Part shown: positions 44,170 through 50,755 of the stretch, one piece after another | How the letters are laid out: the number at the start of each line of letters is the position of its first letter | Position numbering within the stretch: position 1 is the stretch's first letter | Assembly: GCF_000257905.1 (NCBI RefSeq) | Contig: NZ_AJJL01000034.1 | Location: forward strand, 1-50,755 | Reading direction: 5' to 3' | Length of the DNA stretch: 50,755 nt | Origin: Streptococcus mitis SK579 | GTDB lineage: Bacteria > Bacillota > Bacilli > Lactobacillales > Streptococcaceae | The notes under the pieces: generated by a model | The model's database searches: none | The model's input: only the letters and a program-made list of their open reading frames with translations | Told to the model about the DNA's origin: nothing | Made by a program: the position numbers and the translations under genes

Positions 44170-44205
44170 AATGTTTCTTTCTTTTTTATTAATTCAAAAA
44201 TCTAT

Positions 44206-46071
44206 CTATTTGTTCAATAGTTTTACTTCTAATTCTTCAAAGTATTTATGACGTAATGTAATCTGTAAATCATTATTCATTGCAATACTACTTAAAGCTT
44301 TTTCTTTTAAGTTAGAAACTATTTCTTTAATTTCTTTGGAACCAATTATTTCATTTTTCAAGTTACAAATCTTTAAAATTGTCGAAAAATCTGAAGATGC
44401 TATGCTATCTTCCACCATTTTAGTTATATTTTCTAATGTTACAGTTATATCAAATTTTTCTGATAAATTTTCTAAAAATATCCGTGCTTCATCCTCGGTT
44501 GGTTCTCTTGTTTCTATCAAATGCCCTTCCATAAATTCATCAAGTTTCTTTTTCAAGGCAATTCGTATTATCTTATCTTTATTTGTTGTACACGAACTAA
44601 TAACAGCGTCTTTTAGTTTATTACATTTTTGCGTTTTATCCTGTTCATCATCCCCTAGAACAAACTTCACTATTTCTTCATCTATCAAAAGCATCTCTAT
44701 CTCATTAAAAGGAAGCACAAAAATATTTTTCTTTTTATAGTTTTCAATTCTTGCCTCATCCATCCAGTCATAATCAATAATGCCGTAAGCTATATTACCA
44801 TATAATTTCTTTAATTTATTATAAGCTTTTGTGTATTGAATAACTTGTTTATGTCCCTGGACTGGTTTTACAAAACAAAAATCGCTAAATAATTTGGAAT
44901 AAATCTGATAGTCTATACTAGTTTTAGTTCCTTCACAAAATAAAATCGGCTTCTTTGTACCAGATACTTCGGTTAATAATGAGAAAGGCATTTCCTGTGA
45001 TTCTTCCAATATCTGATAATCTAAATTATAAGGTGTTTCAAATTTCTTGCACCACATGTAACTTGCATTTGTTCTTGATTGAACAAAGTCCATATTATGT
45101 GAAGCAAAAATAAATTGACAATCAGGTCGTTCTGATATCAGTAAATCCCATAATTCATTATAGATAGCAGCATTTAAAAATGTTTCTGGTTCATCAACAA
45201 TGATATAACTATCTTCCGGAGCAAGAAGTACATTACCTATATAAAATAATATACAACGTTCCCCATCACTAAGCCCATTTATACTATATTTAGAGCCGTT
45301 TTTTTCAACTTCAACAACTCGATTATCAGGCTCAAGATGAAATGATATTTCAGGAAAAATTTTATTCCATATTTGTTCTACTCTATCCCATAAAGCTATA
45401 GATAACCCGTCCACCCCTCTCGATTTATCAGTCGCTATCTTAGCATAATTCTTTATCAAAAATGTTATTAGTTTAGTAAAAGTATTTGAAAAATCCTTTT
45501 CAATTTGTAAGGTTTGTAAATCAATTGTATCATATTTAATATCTACTTCTTTTAAATCTTGAATATATTTTTCTTTAGTAATTTCATTACGATTATGAAT
45601 AGTGGAAACAAAATATAATAATTTTTGAGCAGGCAAAATAAATATCTCATTTATATTATTTTTCCTCAATTCATTAATAAGACTTGATTTCCCTGAACCA
45701 TTAGCTCCAATAATTATAGTCGTTGATTTTACTCTCGAAATAAAAGAGAAAAGTTTAATTATTTTAAAATTCTCTATAATTTGCGGTAACTGTGATTCAT
45801 AATAATAATTGTCACTACCAAAACAATAGTATATGCTTTCTAACCAATTATCACGAAGTCTTTTATACTTTTCTGTTACATCATCAGATAAAAAAACATC
45901 ATTTAATTCTCTTTTAATCAAATCAATGAGTAATAAAAAGTAATTATCTACAGTATTATATGAAGTCTTTTTCCCTTCTTTTTCATAATCAGGCAATCTG
46001 TAAAAATCATCATTAAGTCTGATCCTTTCAGATTCTATCCTTTTAATTAATTCATTAATAGGGCTATTCAT
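44206..46071 (-). CDS. Fused ABC-type ATPase with DUF4435 (TOPRIM-like) domain, PARIS-like
   Basis: A 621-residue protein. Residues about 100-340 form an SMC/ABC-like ATPase: Walker A GANGSGKS (122-129), signature LSDGER (267-272), Walker B IIVDEPE (290-296) and His325 in FASHNMDF. Residues about 375-465 match DUF4435: Glu380 in LFCEG, Asp433/Asp435 in IIDYDW, and PFNEIEMLL. In PARIS anti-phage systems these two parts are AriA and AriB, separate or fused. Here they are fused and placed between hsdS (9-base gap, AAGGAGG site) and hsdM (36-base gap). Base composition is strongly AT-rich. It could also be an OLD-like nuclease of another class. Confidence 0.82.
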   Translation of the reverse strand: MNSPINELIKRIESERIRLNDDFYRLPDYEKEGKKTSYNTVDNYFLLLIDLIKRELNDVFLSDDVTEKYKRLRDNWLESIYYCFGSDNYYYESQLPQIIENFKIIKLFSFISRVKSTTIIIGANGSGKSSLINELRKNNINEIFILPAQKLLYFVSTIHNRNEITKEKYIQDLKEVDIKYDTIDLQTLQIEKDFSNTFTKLITFLIKNYAKIATDKSRGVDGLSIALWDRVEQIWNKIFPEISFHLEPDNRVVEVEKNGSKYSINGLSDGERCILFYIGNVLLAPEDSYIIVDEPETFLNAAIYNELWDLLISERPDCQFIFASHNMDFVQSRTNASYMWCKKFETPYNLDYQILEESQEMPFSLLTEVSGTKKPILFCEGTKTSIDYQIYSKLFSDFCFVKPVQGHKQVIQYTKAYNKLKKLYGNIAYGIIDYDWMDEARIENYKKKNIFVLPFNEIEMLLIDEEIVKFVLGDDEQDKTQKCNKLKDAVISSCTTNKDKIIRIALKKKLDEFMEGHLIETREPTEDEARIFLENLSEKFDITVTLENITKMVEDSIASSDFSTILKICNLKNEIIGSKEIKEIVSNLKEKALSSIAMNNDLQITLRHKYFEELEVKLLNK

Positions 46072-46080
46072 GATTCCTCC

Positions 46081-47289
46081 TTAAATAAACATATCTTGCA
46101 AGAGTTTCTTTTTGAGTGTTTCTAGCTGAGAAATTTTTTCTTGATGAGAGTTGATGAGGTTATCGAGGTTTGAGAAATATGAGCCTATGGCTTGTTGTTC
46201 TTCAATACTTGGAATATTTAATTCCAATCTAGAAATTATCATTTTATTTAAACCACCACGTGTTCCATCACCTGATGAAATTAAACGTAGCTCATCATAT
46301 CGTCTTCCTAAATCTGTATATAAGAATAAAAAATCAATATTGCTATTTGTTTCAATCGCTGCAATTGATTGATTTGTGGTTAGTGGTATCTTATTAATTG
46401 CTACTCTACCTCTAGTTTGCCCCTGACCTGCTAATGCAATTAAAACTGAATTCTGCTTAACCCATTTTGCACTAGAATTTTCTAGTCCAATGCAAGATAT
46501 CATTTCTTCAGTTTCATTTAAAATCTTCTTATTAATTTCTCCTGAGGACATCCACGGAATCTCTTTTGGATTCCAAAATTCCTTTACACCAGTTCTAGGT
46601 GTTCCACCAGTTATAATTCTACAATTGTCTCCTAATTTAACAATTTCCCACTCACCTTCAAATCCATCCAGACGAATCTCAGGAACTCTCTGTCCAGCTT
46701 TGGGAAACATCTTGGAGAGCATGGTCGCCTTTAGAGATTGGTAGTTGGTGAGATTGTCCTTGTAGCTAGACAGAAGATCGTCAAGGGTGCGGAAAAGAGA
46801 GCCTATTGCGCATTGTTCATCTTGACTAGGAAGTGAAATTCTTCTCTCCTCCATCATAGTTTTTGTAATATGAACCATTGTACTACCATTGGTATTTTGT
46901 TGGATTTTATTCTTATCACTCTCTAACCAAATATATAAGTAATTCTGATTGATATTGGTCTTATCAAATTCAAGTTTCCAGATATGATAATGATAAATTG
47001 CTTTTCCTTCCATCCATATTTCTGGTCCAAAATTAGTTGCCCATAGATAAAGTAGTTCTCCCTTATTTACATACTTATTATCTTCAAGCTCTAAATTTGA
47101 ATAATACCACTTGCTATTAGTATTAAAATTTCCCACTCTGAGAACTTTATATTTTCCATCATCTAGTAGTTCTTCCTGTTTATAAGCACGCCCATTTAAC
47201 AAAGAAATATGGCGTCCTATAGTACTATACATCCATTCATCTTCATAATTCTGAAATCTAATATGTGGAGTATTACTTTGTTTTTTCAT
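46081..47289 (-). CDS. hsdS: Type I restriction-modification specificity subunit
   Basis: Gives DNA sequence specificity to the HsdM complex. The 402 residues have two target-recognition domains, about 1-150 and 205-345. Each is followed by a conserved coiled-coil linker with internal repetition: AIGSLFRTLDDLLSSYKDNL and AIGSYFSNLDNLINSHQEKI. WEIVKLGDNCRIITGGTP opens the second domain. It is a single full-length gene; no partner hsdS fragments or recombinase were seen, so the phase variation typical of pneumococcal loci is not evident here. It overlaps the AlbA_2 gene by 17 bases. Confidence 0.93.
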   Translation of the reverse strand: MKKQSNTPHIRFQNYEDEWMYSTIGRHISLLNGRAYKQEELLDDGKYKVLRVGNFNTNSKWYYSNLELEDNKYVNKGELLYLWATNFGPEIWMEGKAIYHYHIWKLEFDKTNINQNYLYIWLESDKNKIQQNTNGSTMVHITKTMMEERRISLPSQDEQCAIGSLFRTLDDLLSSYKDNLTNYQSLKATMLSKMFPKAGQRVPEIRLDGFEGEWEIVKLGDNCRIITGGTPRTGVKEFWNPKEIPWMSSGEINKKILNETEEMISCIGLENSSAKWVKQNSVLIALAGQGQTRGRVAINKIPLTTNQSIAAIETNSNIDFLFLYTDLGRRYDELRLISSGDGTRGGLNKMIISRLELNIPSIEEQQAIGSYFSNLDNLINSHQEKISQLETLKKKLLQDMFI

Positions 47290-48487
47290 ATAATTTATTT
47301 TTCCTATACTCGTCTAAAATATTTTTAACAACTTTAGTTACTGCTATTTCTTCTTTGTCCCATTTACTATGTTGCTCATCCCCTTCATAGTTGTAACCTA
47401 AACAAACCTTCTCACTTTCTTTTTTTATTTTAACAAGAATCTTAGATTTATTTTCTTCAACATATTTTTCAATAGCTTCTCTTTCATCATCGTTTTTAAA
47501 GACTGGAATTAAACTTAAATGTTGTCTTAGCGCTTCGCCATCTTGCTCATGTAATTCCTCTAACAAATACATCAAATTAATTTCAACGGAGTCTGCTAAA
47601 TAATAGTAAAAATTAGTTTTTAAATTTATATTGTTTACTCCTTCAAATAATTTTAAAAAATTATATCGTGGTTGAACAGACAATCCTCTATATTCGTCAA
47701 TATAGTGAGAACTAAACTCCAATAAAATTGTTTGGTGATACTTTATCCGTAAAATCTCCCATGTGGTTCTTACGTTAGGATGGATGAGTGCATAAACCGG
47801 AGCCCGGAGTTCATCGTTCTGTGGATCATCAACTAATTCCATTGTATATTCAGGAAATTTCTCATAATACCAAGAACGAGTTTCACAATTCCCCTTCATC
47901 TCAGTCCAATGATTATGGTCAGTTATATAGTTAATAACACGTTCCTTAGGGAAAGGAGTTAATCCAAATCTAAATTCGAATAGTTTTTCAATATCGCCTA
48001 TTTCTGCCTGACTATCAATTGCAGTATTCTTAGAACCTTTTCGAACATAAATTTGATTTTCTCTAACTTTACTATATTTTTTAGTTATATAAAATGGAAT
48101 CTTGTTTGATTTTTTTATAATTAAAACATCTAAATCTCCATCATTTATAGTTCGAAATTCAACTGTCGGAATCATATCTCCAGCCCAAGTTAAATTTTGT
48201 AAAAAATCTTGATATTTTTCTTGTGTCCACTTATTCGAAAATTGCTTAACTCCAGTTATCTTAATGGGTTTATCTTGAATTCCCATGATAATGTATGCAT
48301 CTCGGTTACTTAAATTATTTGCCATACAAATAATATCATGGAGAAGATCATTCTTCTTTTTATTTTTTTCTTCTTTACTTTGACCTTCATAAAAATATGG
48401 TTTTTCTTTAAAATCCCAATATTCCCCTTCTGTTCCTTGATAAAAGAATTCTCTTACAATATGTTCAATTTCTTGATTCGTTGGCAT
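47273..48487 (-). CDS. AlbA_2/Schlafen-domain protein
   Basis: A 404-residue protein. The first 150 residues match the bacterial Schlafen AlbA_2 domain: EYWDFKEKP (22-30) with acidic residues at the putative nuclease site, NDLLHDIICMANN (46-58), RDAYIIMGI (62-70) and YVRKGSKNTA. The remaining 250 residues are not recognised. Bacterial AlbA_2 proteins occur as putative regulators and in defence loci, and animal Schlafens cut tRNA. It starts inside the HEPN-type gene (23-base overlap) after an AAAGGAG site, and its end overlaps hsdS. The overlaps imply coordinated translation. Confidence 0.8.
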   Translation of the reverse strand: MPTNQEIEHIVREFFYQGTEGEYWDFKEKPYFYEGQSKEEKNKKKNDLLHDIICMANNLSNRDAYIIMGIQDKPIKITGVKQFSNKWTQEKYQDFLQNLTWAGDMIPTVEFRTINDGDLDVLIIKKSNKIPFYITKKYSKVRENQIYVRKGSKNTAIDSQAEIGDIEKLFEFRFGLTPFPKERVINYITDHNHWTEMKGNCETRSWYYEKFPEYTMELVDDPQNDELRAPVYALIHPNVRTTWEILRIKYHQTILLEFSSHYIDEYRGLSVQPRYNFLKLFEGVNNINLKTNFYYYLADSVEINLMYLLEELHEQDGEALRQHLSLIPVFKNDDEREAIEKYVEENKSKILVKIKKESEKVCLGYNYEGDEQHSKWDKEEIAVTKVVKNILDEYRKNKLYEKTK

Positions 48488-49484
48488 AAAATCTCCTTTG
48501 GCTTTTTGACATTCTAGAAATTCCTTTTCTTCTCAGACCTTTTATTCTAGCATCTTTACTATTTCTAGTTTTTAACACATATAGTTGTACAAAGAAAGAA
48601 TAGGCTAGAATCGCTTTTTGAACCATTAAATAATTCACAATTTTTTCATCAACTAAACCATGCATAAATAAATTTCTATTTAGTGGGAGTGTTTCTTCAT
48701 CATATTCTTCGCCTAAGTTCTCAAATCTCTTGAAAAGATTTATCTCCCTAAAACCTTTATCGTGATATTCAGAAATATATGCAATATGTGAAATTAACTC
48801 TTTCAGGTATTCATCATGATTCAAAGAATCCATAAAATTTCTAAACGATTTTTGAGAAACTTTAATTTCAGATTGCTTTTTCTCCTGTTCTTGTATTTGG
48901 AGTTTAGCAAGTACATTTTCAATTCTTTCACAACAAGACATGACCATTGTTTTATACATTTTTAACTGTTCGAGATTTTGTAATTGTTCTATCTCTTTGT
49001 AAGTTTTAAGTGATTTAGGGACGAAATCATAAACTGTCCTACCATATTCTTCTTCCCATAATGATAGATATTCCATCAATACAATATTAGCTTCTTTTTG
49101 ATCTTCTATTTCATATGGTTCCATTTCATCAATGAACAATAACGGAGGATAGATATCAAAGTGCAAGAATTGTGCTATTTTTCTTTTATCAAGTTCCTCT
49201 AAATCTTTTTTATATTTTTCAAAATCAATAGAAGAAAAAGTATTACTTAATAATCTAAACGTATAGGAATAGGACTCTCTTATCTTATCAATCACTGAAA
49301 GCATCGGACTAAAATCTATTTTTGAATACGTCTCAGTAATTGGTTTTATACTCTCGGTGATAACTGAACTGATTTTTTGAAATTCATCTCTTGCTATTTC
49401 TAAATCCAGAAACTCTGATTTTAGTTCTGAAAAGACTTTTTCTGACTCCTTTTTCTTTTCTTCCTCACTATTACAACCTATCAT
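48465..49484 (-). CDS. HEPN-motif protein of unknown family
   Basis: A 339-residue hypothetical protein. A charged helical N-terminus and coiled-coil-prone regions precede a C-terminal helical domain containing LPLNRNLFMHGLVD. This is the RNxxxH form of the HEPN RNase motif (Arg270, His275), in the setting NR-x-x-x-HG shared by many defence-linked HEPN proteins. The very end is basic (RIKGLRRKGISRM). ATG at 49484 is chosen because GAAGG lies 8 bases upstream; one at 49499 has none. It is the first gene of the block, just after an extended -10 promoter. AT-rich. The toxin role is inferred. Confidence 0.65.
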   Translation of the reverse strand: MIGCNSEEEKKKESEKVFSELKSEFLDLEIARDEFQKISSVITESIKPITETYSKIDFSPMLSVIDKIRESYSYTFRLLSNTFSSIDFEKYKKDLEELDKRKIAQFLHFDIYPPLLFIDEMEPYEIEDQKEANIVLMEYLSLWEEEYGRTVYDFVPKSLKTYKEIEQLQNLEQLKMYKTMVMSCCERIENVLAKLQIQEQEKKQSEIKVSQKSFRNFMDSLNHDEYLKELISHIAYISEYHDKGFREINLFKRFENLGEEYDEETLPLNRNLFMHGLVDEKIVNYLMVQKAILAYSFFVQLYVLKTRNSKDARIKGLRRKGISRMSKSQRRFYANESRN

Positions 49485-49565
49485 AAACTTTACCTTCATT
49501 ACAATAATCTATATATTAAAAAACAAGTTAAGTCCAGTAACAATTCTAAATAATTACTTACTAAA

Positions 49566-49574
49566 ATTATACCA
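49566..49574 (-). promoter_or_regulatory. Promoter of the HEPN-hsdM block, extended -10
   Basis: On the minus strand, TGGTATAAT is a consensus extended -10 (49566-49571). It stands between the terminator of the upstream gene and the HEPN-type gene. No clear promoter was seen elsewhere in the five-gene run. Confidence 0.6.
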
Positions 49575-49583
49575 CGAAACCAC

Positions 49584-49615
49584 AAAAATCCCCTTAGAAA
49601 TCCGCTTCTAAGGGG
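49584..49615 (-). terminator. Terminator of the conserved hypothetical gene
   Basis: CCCCTTAGAA and TTCTAAGGGG (49606-49615 and 49590-49599, either strand) form a perfect 10-base-pair stem; on the minus strand it is followed by ATTTTTG. Confidence 0.88.
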
Positions 49616-49621
49616 TTGTCT

Positions 49622-50383
49622 TTATCCTGCTGCTTGGGCTGGTTCTGCTGGTTTGGTCTTTTTATCTTTCTTATTGTTAGTGATGAGACGGCGCTTGCTA
49701 TCTCGGATGCTATTGAGTTCCTTGAGGAGTTGAGTCAGGTATTCCTTTTCAGGGTAGGCTTCTGCACTGGCTGCGGTATAGCGCATAAAGAGGTCGTAGC
49801 TGGTTGAAAGTTCGGTACGAAGTTGTCTAGTCTTTCCAACTTCCTTGGCAGACTTAGAAGCACGCGCCTTACTCTCCACTTGGTCATATTCCTCTTGAGC
49901 ATTGACCACCGCCGTCAGCATAGGTGTCAGTCCTAAACTGGTCACTGCCTCATGATAGGGTGTTTCACTAAGCGTTTTGAGCAGGCTCTTGATTTCTGCC
50001 GTTTCTACATCGTTGCTGTGCTTAGTGATGTCCTTATATTTGGCAAAGACTGGTTTCAGAGTTTCATGAGCTTCTTTGAGCTTGACATCCTTAATCTTAG
50101 CAAATCCTCTATGAAGGGTAAAGAGACCGACCAAGGCACTGTCACGATTGCGATCAACTTCTGTCAGATTACTAGACTCTTTCGTCTCCACTGCCGCAAG
50201 TTGAGCTTGAAAATCATCCAGCTTTGTTTTGAAGGGTTCCAAATGTTTGGCATACATGCCCTCATCCTTATTTGCCTTAGAAAAAGTAGCTAGGCTCTGA
50301 TGAGTATCCATCATCAGGCTTTCAAACTCACGGTTGGTAAAGTTGCTGTAACTAAGTGGGCGAATAGCGTATGATTTTGTCAT
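49622..50383 (-). CDS. Conserved hypothetical, largely helical (DUF6261-like)
   Basis: A 253-residue, predicted all-helical protein without signal or membrane segments. It has repeated Lys/Glu/Ala-rich helices, the segment EVDRNRDSALVGLFTLHRGFAKI near residue 80 and a Lys/Pro/Ala tail (KKDKKTKPAEPAQ). I recognise a resemblance to the DUF6261 family but no function. The ATG at 50383 follows AAAGGA. It has ordinary chromosome-like base use, unlike the AT-rich block after it. It follows a 59-codon small membrane gene by 25 bases. Confidence 0.75.
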   Translation of the reverse strand: MTKSYAIRPLSYSNFTNREFESLMMDTHQSLATFSKANKDEGMYAKHLEPFKTKLDDFQAQLAAVETKESSNLTEVDRNRDSALVGLFTLHRGFAKIKDVKLKEAHETLKPVFAKYKDITKHSNDVETAEIKSLLKTLSETPYHEAVTSLGLTPMLTAVVNAQEEYDQVESKARASKSAKEVGKTRQLRTELSTSYDLFMRYTAASAEAYPEKEYLTQLLKELNSIRDSKRRLITNNKKDKKTKPAEPAQAAG

Positions 50384-50408
50384 GATGATATCCTTTCTAT
50401 TTAACGAA

Positions 50409-50588
50409 TCATTTATTATCTTCTTTATCAAATAAAGAGTGGAGTAGCTCTGCAAGATGATGTTCTCTTGGAACAGATTTTACCACACCCACTCTCCTAT
50501 GTTCTCTTAATATCGAACTGTCCTTTACTTCAAAGACTTGAAACAATACAAAGACCAACAATACAATTCCAAATACAGGAAGTGACAT
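50409..50588 (-). CDS. 59-residue small membrane protein
   Basis: A 59-codon gene. The product begins with one hydrophobic helix (PVFGIVLLVFVLFQVF), followed by a charged, His- and Arg-containing tail (LREHRRVG, REHHLAELLHSLFDKED). A GAGGAGAG ribosome site lies 8 bases before the ATG. It is followed at 25 bases by the conserved hypothetical gene, probably one operon. No family recognised. Its start overlaps an upstream 32-codon frame read in another phase. Confidence 0.65.
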   Translation of the reverse strand: MSLPVFGIVLLVFVLFQVFEVKDSSILREHRRVGVVKSVPREHHLAELLHSLFDKEDNK

Positions 50589-50623
50589 AGTAGACTCTCC
50601 TCATCATCTTTAACTTTCTTCAT
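50525..50623 (-). CDS. 32-codon overlapping upstream frame
   Basis: An open frame with a consensus AAAGGAG site 8 bases before its ATG. It encodes MKKVKDDEESLLCHFLYLEL and then 12 more residues, ending inside the 59-codon gene in a different frame. It could be a leader frame coupling translation of the small membrane protein rather than a functional peptide. Confidence 0.35.
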   Translation of the reverse strand: MKKVKDDEESLLCHFLYLELYCWSLYCFKSLK

Positions 50624-50652
50624 CAATTTTTCTCCTTTAAGTTGATACATTC

Positions 50653-50661
50653 ATTCTAACA
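50653..50661 (-). promoter_or_regulatory. Promoter of the small membrane protein operon
   Basis: On the minus strand, TGTTAGAAT is an extended -10 (TAGAAT at 50653-50658), with a poor -35. The remaining bases to 50755 hold no gene I can support. Confidence 0.4.
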
Positions 50662-50755
50662 GTTTCCAAAACCATTTTAACCCCCATCCGCTCAACTGTC
50701 ATTATTTCCATCTAAAACGTACTTTTCAGGAAAAATCAGACAGTTCAAAATAATA

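Noticed and set aside
46081..47289. Phase-variable hsdS with invertible partner
   Set aside because: Only one full-length hsdS and no silent hsdS fragments, inverted repeats or recombinase gene were found in the window.
49484..49499. Lipoprotein signal in the HEPN-type protein (MIGCNS)
   Set aside because: There is no charged n-region plus long hydrophobic stretch before the Cys; the following sequence is highly charged.

Overview
The window is a chromosomal segment of a mitis-group Streptococcus (S. mitis / S. pneumoniae / S. oralis cluster). The evidence is low-GC Firmicute coding with AGGAGG-type ribosome sites, two pneumococcal-type BOX repeats, a linked murM-murN pair, a SpNOX-type NADPH oxidase, and gene neighbourhoods that I recall as conserved in S. 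pneumoniae. Most genes are on the minus strand. No rRNA, tRNA, CRISPR array, insertion sequence or integrase was seen.

Layout. 1-3.5 kb: tpiA, dnaD, metA and apt, with a BOX repeat inside the metA leader. 3.5-4.9 kb: rplK-rplA, each preceded by a similar small hairpin that may bind L1. 4.9-9.6 kb: a peptidoglycan carboxypeptidase lipoprotein, a HIT protein, an M42 aminopeptidase, a BrnQ transporter, a rhodanese and a uracil-DNA glycosylase-like protein. 9.7-13.6 kb: pepV, a nitroreductase, an amino-acid binding lipoprotein and a phosphoesterase. 13.5-23.7 kb: uvrC, an anchored matrixin-like protease, murN-murM (cell-wall branching), an EstA esterase, RNase J2, the second BOX repeat, and recJ. 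23.8-28.2 kb (plus strand): a complete polar amino-acid ABC transporter and a SpNOX-type oxidase. 28.2-36.7 kb: msmK, a PucR-type regulator, mini-RNase III, cysS, a dihydrofolate-reductase-fold protein, two very short coding stretches, a GNAT protein, cysE and pnp. 37-40.4 kb: metF and metE under a perfect MET-box. 40.5-41.3 kb: a pyrimidine-dimer glycosylase family gene and a YbgA-like gene.

41.3-49.5 kb is an accessory defence-type island. It holds a decayed Fic relic, an intact Fic gene, hsdM, a fused ABC ATPase-DUF4435 protein resembling a single-chain PARIS system, hsdS, an AlbA_2/Schlafen-domain protein and a HEPN-motif protein. The five genes from the HEPN gene to hsdM run in one direction with overlaps or short gaps. 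Most of this block is visibly more AT-rich than its surroundings. No hsdR lies in the window. Beyond it are a conserved hypothetical gene and a 59-residue membrane protein gene.

The most interesting region is 42.5-49.5 kb, where a PARIS-like guard sits between the methylase and specificity genes of a type I system, and an overlapping HEPN + Schlafen pair looks like an additional, possibly undescribed, toxin/defence module. All family assignments are read from motifs by eye; no database search was run.
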